DNA of 64,000 nucleotides from Streptomyces sp. R44 (GTDB lineage Bacteria > Actinomycetota > Actinomycetes > Streptomycetales > Streptomycetaceae): the NCBI RefSeq assembly GCF_041053105.1, contig NZ_CP163444.1:8712501-8776500 (forward strand), in the 5' to 3' direction. A program made the position numbers and the translations under genes. The notes under the pieces are model-generated. The model saw only the letters and a list, made by a program, of their open reading frames with translations, had not been told where the DNA came from and ran no database searches. Of this stretch, positions 61,181 to 64,000 are shown piece after piece. Each line of letters begins with the position of its first letter. Positions within the stretch are counted from its first letter, which is position 1.

Positions 61181-61980
61181 CGACGGTACCCGGTCTCGTC
61201 CCGTACCTCGGCGGGGCACTGGCGATCGGCGGGCTCGCGGTCGCGGCGACCCGGCGGCGTGAGCTGATGGTCCGCTGGTGCGTGTGGGCGCTCGGCGTCC
61301 CCCTGGTCACGGGCGCGTTCTGGCTCGGGGCGCCAGGGATCGCGGTGCTCGCAGCCGTGGTCGGGGTGGTCGCGGTGGTGGAGTTCGGCGGGCTGCTGCA
61401 GTCGGGCCCGCTGGACCGGACGGTGCTCGGTGCAGCGGTCGTCGGGCTCGTGCTGACCGCCTGGCTGGCCCCGGGGGAGATGCTTCGGGCCGCGGGGGTC
61501 GGGGCGCTCGCGATCGCCGGGGTGCCCCTGCTGTCGGGCGACGCCGAGCACGGGCTCCGCCGCCTGGGGGCCGGACTCCTCGGGCTCGTGTGGCTGGGCG
61601 TCCTGGCAGGCCTCGTCCCCTTGGGTGCGATGGGCCTCGTCCTGTTCGTGGCCGTGTCGATCGCCGACATCGTGGCGTACGCGGCTGGTCGCCGTCTCGG
61701 CGGCCCCCGGCTCTCCGCGCTGTCGCCCGCCAAACGGTGGAGCGGCACGCTGGCCGGGGCGGCCGCCGGTCTCCTGGCGCTCGCCGTGCTGTCGTCCCTG
61801 ACGTGGCAGACGGCGGTGGCCGTGGCGGTCGGCGGGCCGCTCGGGGACCTGCTGGAGTCGATGGTCAAGCGGGGCGCCCGTGCGAAGGACGCCGGCCGTT
61901 GGCTTCCCGGCTCCGGCGGTCTGCTGGACCGCGTCGACTCCCTCCTCGTGGCCCTGGCGGTGCTGCTGGTGCTGGGGTAG
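61177..61980 (+). CDS. CDP-diglyceride synthase-like (CdsA family) membrane protein
   Basis: 267 residues from GTG 61177. The C-terminal signature SMVKRGARAKDAGRWLPGSG followed by LLDRVDSL is the CTP:phosphatidate cytidylyltransferase motif, with KD, PG, G and DRxDS all present (the HGG is GSGG). Seven or eight helices precede it. It would use CTP and a phospholipid. The housekeeping cdsA is normally in another context (near frr, pyrH), so this is a paralogue. Coupling to the upstream fusion implies a special lipid pathway. Confidence 0.9.
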   Translation: MTTVPGLVPYLGGALAIGGLAVAATRRRELMVRWCVWALGVPLVTGAFWLGAPGIAVLAAVVGVVAVVEFGGLLQSGPLDRTVLGAAVVGLVLTAWLAPGEMLRAAGVGALAIAGVPLLSGDAEHGLRRLGAGLLGLVWLGVLAGLVPLGAMGLVLFVAVSIADIVAYAAGRRLGGPRLSALSPAKRWSGTLAGAAAGLLALAVLSSLTWQTAVAVAVGGPLGDLLESMVKRGARAKDAGRWLPGSGGLLDRVDSLLVALAVLLVLG

Positions 61981-62158
61981 GACCGCGTCCCCTGCGTGGT
62001 GAGGCGGAGGAGTCGCTTGAAGCACAGCAGATGGCTGCGAACTCGTCTCGGTTGCCGCCCCTGCCGCCCTTGCGGCTTCTGCCGCCCCTGCTGCCGAACG
62101 GGACGAGCACGCGGCGGCGGCGCCGGGGAACGGAGCGCGTCCCACGGACGGTTCACGG

Positions 62159-63997
62159 TCACCGACTGGCCTGCGGTTCGTGCAGGGCCGTGACGCTCCC
62201 GTCTTCCCGGGGGCTCGGGGGCGCGGTCTGTTCGCGGATGGCCTGAGCGAGGTCGTGCGGGTGTGTGAGCTGGGGGTGGTGCCCCGCGCCGTCGATCACT
62301 GTCACGGTGGCGTGGGGGAGTGCGTCCAGCAGGGACTGCCCGTCAGGGGTGAGGGGATCGCCGGAGCCGATGACGATGTGGACGCGCCCTGGGTACTGCC
62401 GCAGCTTGTCCCGGAGGTCCGCACGCCACGCCGAGCTCGTGGTGGCGGCCAGGAGCCGGGCGGTGGTGGCCGCGACGGTGCCGCGGCGAAGATCTGCGAC
62501 GGCCGATTCGAGCGCGTACGCGTGGTCGGGGGTGCCGGTCAGCCGCTTGGCCAACGTGCTGGGAGTGATCCGGCGCAGGAGGCGGCGGGTCAGAGGCGTC
62601 CATGTCGCGCTGCGGGGCGGGGCAGCCTGGAGGAAGAACGGTGATACGAGCGTGAGCCGGTCCACCGCGTCGGGGTGGGCGGACGCGGCCTCGACGGCGG
62701 CCGCGGCGCCGATGGAGTGGCCCACCAGGTGACGGGCACCCGTCTCCGTCACCAGCGCGCTCGACCAGGATGCCCAGTCGTCGCGACGCCCGCTGCTCAT
62801 GCCGAGGCCCGGGAGGTCGACAGCACGGGCGTCGTCGAGGGCTGTGACGACCGGCGCCCAGGTGTCGGCGTTGACCGGCAGGCCGGGCAGCACCACCGAA
62901 GGCGCGCCCTCCCCACCCAGTTCGAAGGTCCGCACTCCGCCCGTGGTGGTGAACCGCCTGTCACCTGCCGGGGCGTCGCCGAAACGGTGGGCTGCCATGT
63001 GGTCGGCCCAGCGACGGATCGTCGTGAGGGTGTCCGGCATCGTCAGCCCGTGCCGGGCGGCCAAGGCATCGGCCGAAGCGGTCGGGTAGCGGTCGGCCGA
63101 CAGGAACGTCAGGGTCTCCGGATCGGACTGCGTGAGCCTGCGGGGAAGCCGCTTGAGCAGGGACACCGGAATCCGCGTCCGCGGCGCCCGGACGCCGTAG
63201 TGCTCGGCCACGAGCGTCAGCAGGTCGGGCAGCGCGGGCGTGTCGTCGTCCAGGACCCAGTAAGCGGTGTGCTCGGTGGCCGCGTCCGTCGGCAGCAGGG
63301 TCATGAACCGCGCGAGGTGGTCGGCCGCGACGACGGGAACGAACGTCCTTCCATCGCCCGGGAGAGCGGGGAGCGATCCCTGCCAGAGGTCCTTCATGGT
63401 CGAGGCGAGCCCGAGGTACTGGTCGGATTCCCCGGTGGCGCTGTCGCCGATGACGCTGGCCGGGTTGACGATGGACCACGGCACGCCCGACCGTGCTGCC
63501 GAGTCCTGGAAAACGGCGTCCGCCTCTGCTCTGGACGCCTCGTAGGCGCCCAGCGCCCGGTAGGTCTCACGTCGGTGTTCCTCGCTCCAGGGCGAGGGGT
63601 CCTGCCCGCCCACGCGGTACCCGGAGACCTGGACCAGGCGGCGCAGGTTCGGCAGCCGCGCCGCGAACTCGACGACCGCGCGCACGCTGTCGACGTTCGC
63701 GTGACGTGCCTCGTCCACCGACATCCCGAACCGGAAGGCACCGGCGCAGTTGTAGATCTCGGTGATGTCGTCGCAATCGCCGTCGATCAGTGCCGCCGTG
63801 GCGAAGTCCACCCGCAGGTCTGCCGGGGCCTGGTCGTGCCCGCGCCCGGCCAGCCACTGGGCGAGCCGCTGGTGGGACTCGTGGCTCCGCGCGGCCGCAC
63901 TCACTCGTACGCCGGCCCGGCCGAGCGCGAGCACCACGTGGCGCCCGATGAAACCGCTCGCGCCCAGCACCAGTGCGTGCCGTTCCTCCGGGCTCAT
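62159..63997 (-). CDS. SDR-like reductase / alpha-beta hydrolase fusion
   Basis: 612 residues; ATG 63997 is three bases from the window end. Residues 8-330 are an extended SDR: ALVLGASGFIGRH is the cofactor site, VQVSGYRVGG holds the Ser, and YEASR at 152-156 is the YxxxK site with Arg for Lys. Residues about 350-600 are an alpha/beta hydrolase: VVLPGLPVNADTWAPVV, HLVGHSIGAAAAVEAAS (nucleophile elbow), VIGSGDPL and GAGHHPQLTHP. The pair could reduce and hydrolyse a thioester or ester. Convergent with the CdsA-like gene. If the 5' end lies beyond the window the protein is longer, but the Rossmann start makes this unlikely. Confidence 0.88.
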   Translation of the reverse strand: MSPEERHALVLGASGFIGRHVVLALGRAGVRVSAAARSHESHQRLAQWLAGRGHDQAPADLRVDFATAALIDGDCDDITEIYNCAGAFRFGMSVDEARHANVDSVRAVVEFAARLPNLRRLVQVSGYRVGGQDPSPWSEEHRRETYRALGAYEASRAEADAVFQDSAARSGVPWSIVNPASVIGDSATGESDQYLGLASTMKDLWQGSLPALPGDGRTFVPVVAADHLARFMTLLPTDAATEHTAYWVLDDDTPALPDLLTLVAEHYGVRAPRTRIPVSLLKRLPRRLTQSDPETLTFLSADRYPTASADALAARHGLTMPDTLTTIRRWADHMAAHRFGDAPAGDRRFTTTGGVRTFELGGEGAPSVVLPGLPVNADTWAPVVTALDDARAVDLPGLGMSSGRRDDWASWSSALVTETGARHLVGHSIGAAAAVEAASAHPDAVDRLTLVSPFFLQAAPPRSATWTPLTRRLLRRITPSTLAKRLTGTPDHAYALESAVADLRRGTVAATTARLLAATTSSAWRADLRDKLRQYPGRVHIVIGSGDPLTPDGQSLLDALPHATVTVIDGAGHHPQLTHPHDLAQAIREQTAPPSPREDGSVTALHEPQASR

Positions 63998-64000
63998 GCC

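Noticed and set aside
1..64000. Secondary-metabolite gene cluster, tRNA or rRNA genes
   Set aside because: No PKS, NRPS, terpene or RiPP core enzymes, and no cloverleaf or rRNA-like segment was seen on either strand.

Overview
The window is high-GC DNA with GTG and TTG starts, tightly packed genes and actinobacterial families (PadR, Lrp, MurR/RpiR and CGNR regulators, DUF6185-, DUF6928- and DUF5713-like proteins, RCC1 and VCBS secreted proteins). This fits a Streptomyces or close relative, outside the conserved core. I see no rRNA, tRNA, CRISPR array, replication origin or PKS/NRPS cluster. All function calls come from reading motifs; nothing was searched.

Layout. 0.2-9.2 kb: a membrane protein, a coupled minus-strand operon (secreted phosphoesterase, MFS permease, beta-propeller-like protein), a truncated globin, an AraC/GyrI regulator, an FKBP isomerase, a nucleotidyltransferase and a methyltransferase. 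9.3-14.5 kb: a degenerate thioredoxin, a PadR regulator coupled to a formylglycine-type sulfatase, an HSL-type esterase and a secreted serine hydrolase. 14.7-28.2 kb: an accessory zone of broken IS5- and IS256-type elements mixed with small unknown genes, a pentapeptide-repeat membrane protein, an 883-residue membrane protein and a dead cell-wall hydrolase. 28.3-45 kb: Nudix proteins, an RNB-only ribonuclease, a DUF805 protein, a methyltransferase carrying a 15-bp minisatellite, two LysE exporters (one divergent from an Lrp regulator), an Imm35/YrhB-like protein, RCC1 and VCBS/I36 secreted proteins, a coiled-coil protein and a phosphotransferase. 45.4-51.6 kb: an ABC exporter whose ATPase is broken by an 11-bp duplication, a winged-helix/MFS efflux pair with a perfect operator, and an RpiR regulator. 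52-64 kb: SDR/CGNR and oxidoreductase/TetR divergent pairs, VOC, DoxX and YdeI-type stress proteins, then an operon joining a GNAT-aminotransferase fusion to a CDP-diglyceride-synthase-like protein, and an SDR-alpha/beta-hydrolase fusion.

How the genes work together. Many units are regulator plus target with overlapping stop and start codons: PadR-sulfatase, winged-helix-MFS, ABC ATPase-permease, fusion aminotransferase-CdsA and MFS-propeller. Others are divergent regulator/enzyme pairs sharing one intergenic region. The most promising unexplained unit is 59396-61980. It couples an acyltransferase-like plus PLP aminotransferase protein to an enzyme of the CDP-lipid family, which suggests formation of an amino-substituted lipid or head group. 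That is inference.
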